From: Chiridota heheva
Taxonomy: Eukaryota > Echinodermata > Holothuroidea > Apodida > Chiridotidae
Direction: 5' to 3'
NCBI GenBank assembly: GCA_020152595.1
Contig: JAIGNY010001690.1
Coordinates: 1,212,001-1,276,000 of the forward strand
DNA: 64,000 nt
Part shown: positions 63,680 to 64,000 of the stretch, one piece after another
Numbering within the stretch: the first letter of the stretch is position 1
Layout of the letters: each line of letters begins with the position of its first letter
Made by a program: the position numbers and the translations under genes
The notes under the pieces: generated by a model
Told to the model about the DNA's origin: nothing
Databases searched by the model: none
What the model saw: only the letters and a program-made list of their open reading frames with translations

Positions 63680-64000
63680 TATGTATGTGGGTCTGTGACA
63701 GCAAGCTTGTAAGCGCGATATCTCAAGAAGGATACACCGGATTCATGTCATATGTGGAACACAGATATCCCATGGTCTGTAGATGTGCCAATTGTTTTTG
63801 ATGGTGATGTCATGTATATTAATGAGTAGGCGGGGCTTAATGTAAATATCGTGAAATGCTCATATTTTTACAACCGTATGTCTGCTTTGTTTCATGTTGA
63901 GTGTAATTATGCTGTTAACTAGTGTGTACATATTCATGGTACAAAAATGTTAAATTTCATTAATATGCATAGTGGGCGGGGCTTAACATGATTTTGTTGA
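63680..64000. repeat. Satellite related to the intron-1 array, running off the window end
   Basis: GCGATATCTCAAGAAGGATA, TTTTTGATGGTGATGTCATG, TATTAATGAGTAGGCGGGGC and ATATGCATAGTGGGCGGGGC match the 19.3-20.5 kb satellite in order. At least one unit is present and the block continues beyond the window. Confidence 0.8.

Overview
The window is eukaryotic nuclear DNA from an AT-rich, repeat-dense animal genome. The only cellular gene I can assign with confidence is PEX3, the peroxisomal membrane docking factor for PEX19. It lies on the + strand in 11 coding exons from 15223 to 60189. All ten introns have GT..AG ends, and the exon phases join into one 381-residue reading frame (human PEX3 has 373). 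The mix of CR1-, Rex1-, RTE- and I-type LINEs, tRNA-derived SINEs and many foldback elements, together with the PEX3 sequence, suggests a marine invertebrate, most likely a deuterostome such as an echinoderm. That taxonomic call is inference and I cannot name the species.

Layout. 1-13.9 kb is intergenic: a ~155-bp repeat pair, a dead CR1-like LINE (2.0-3.5 kb), a tRNA-Glu-like SINE, a three-level nest of elements (6.9-9.8 kb), further copies of the same inverted-repeat family (called family A here), and two minisatellites (14-bp and 16-bp units, 13.0-13.75 kb). A short possible coding exon on the - strand (13967-14098) points away from PEX3, and a decayed inverted copy of it sits in PEX3 intron 3. 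PEX3 starts at 15223. Intron 1 (9.3 kb) holds a SINE, a CR1-like LINE and a ~290-bp tandem satellite. Intron 4 (8.1 kb) is mostly a 42-bp satellite split by an I-clade LINE. Intron 5 holds a family A element with three tandem terminal units at each end and an RTE LINE lying almost against exon 6. Introns 6 to 10 each carry one or more minisatellites with different units (21, 39, 20/21, 28, 41 and 13 bp). Downstream of the PEX3 stop are a long TA tract, an I-clade LINE (60.9-63.2 kb) and, at the window end, another block of the intron-1 satellite.

The most interesting pattern is that several minisatellites appear to have grown out of transposon sequence. The 14-bp and 13-bp arrays both start at the same point in the right terminal repeat of two separate family A copies. 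The 21-bp array starts inside a family B element. The 16-bp array has a single-unit counterpart inside a 128-bp foldback element. A second point is a tandem duplication that places a near-perfect decoy acceptor 278 bp upstream of PEX3 exon 9. I found no CRISPR array, operon, intact transposase or other complete undescribed system. Nearly all other open frames are either minisatellites read through or decayed LINE fragments.
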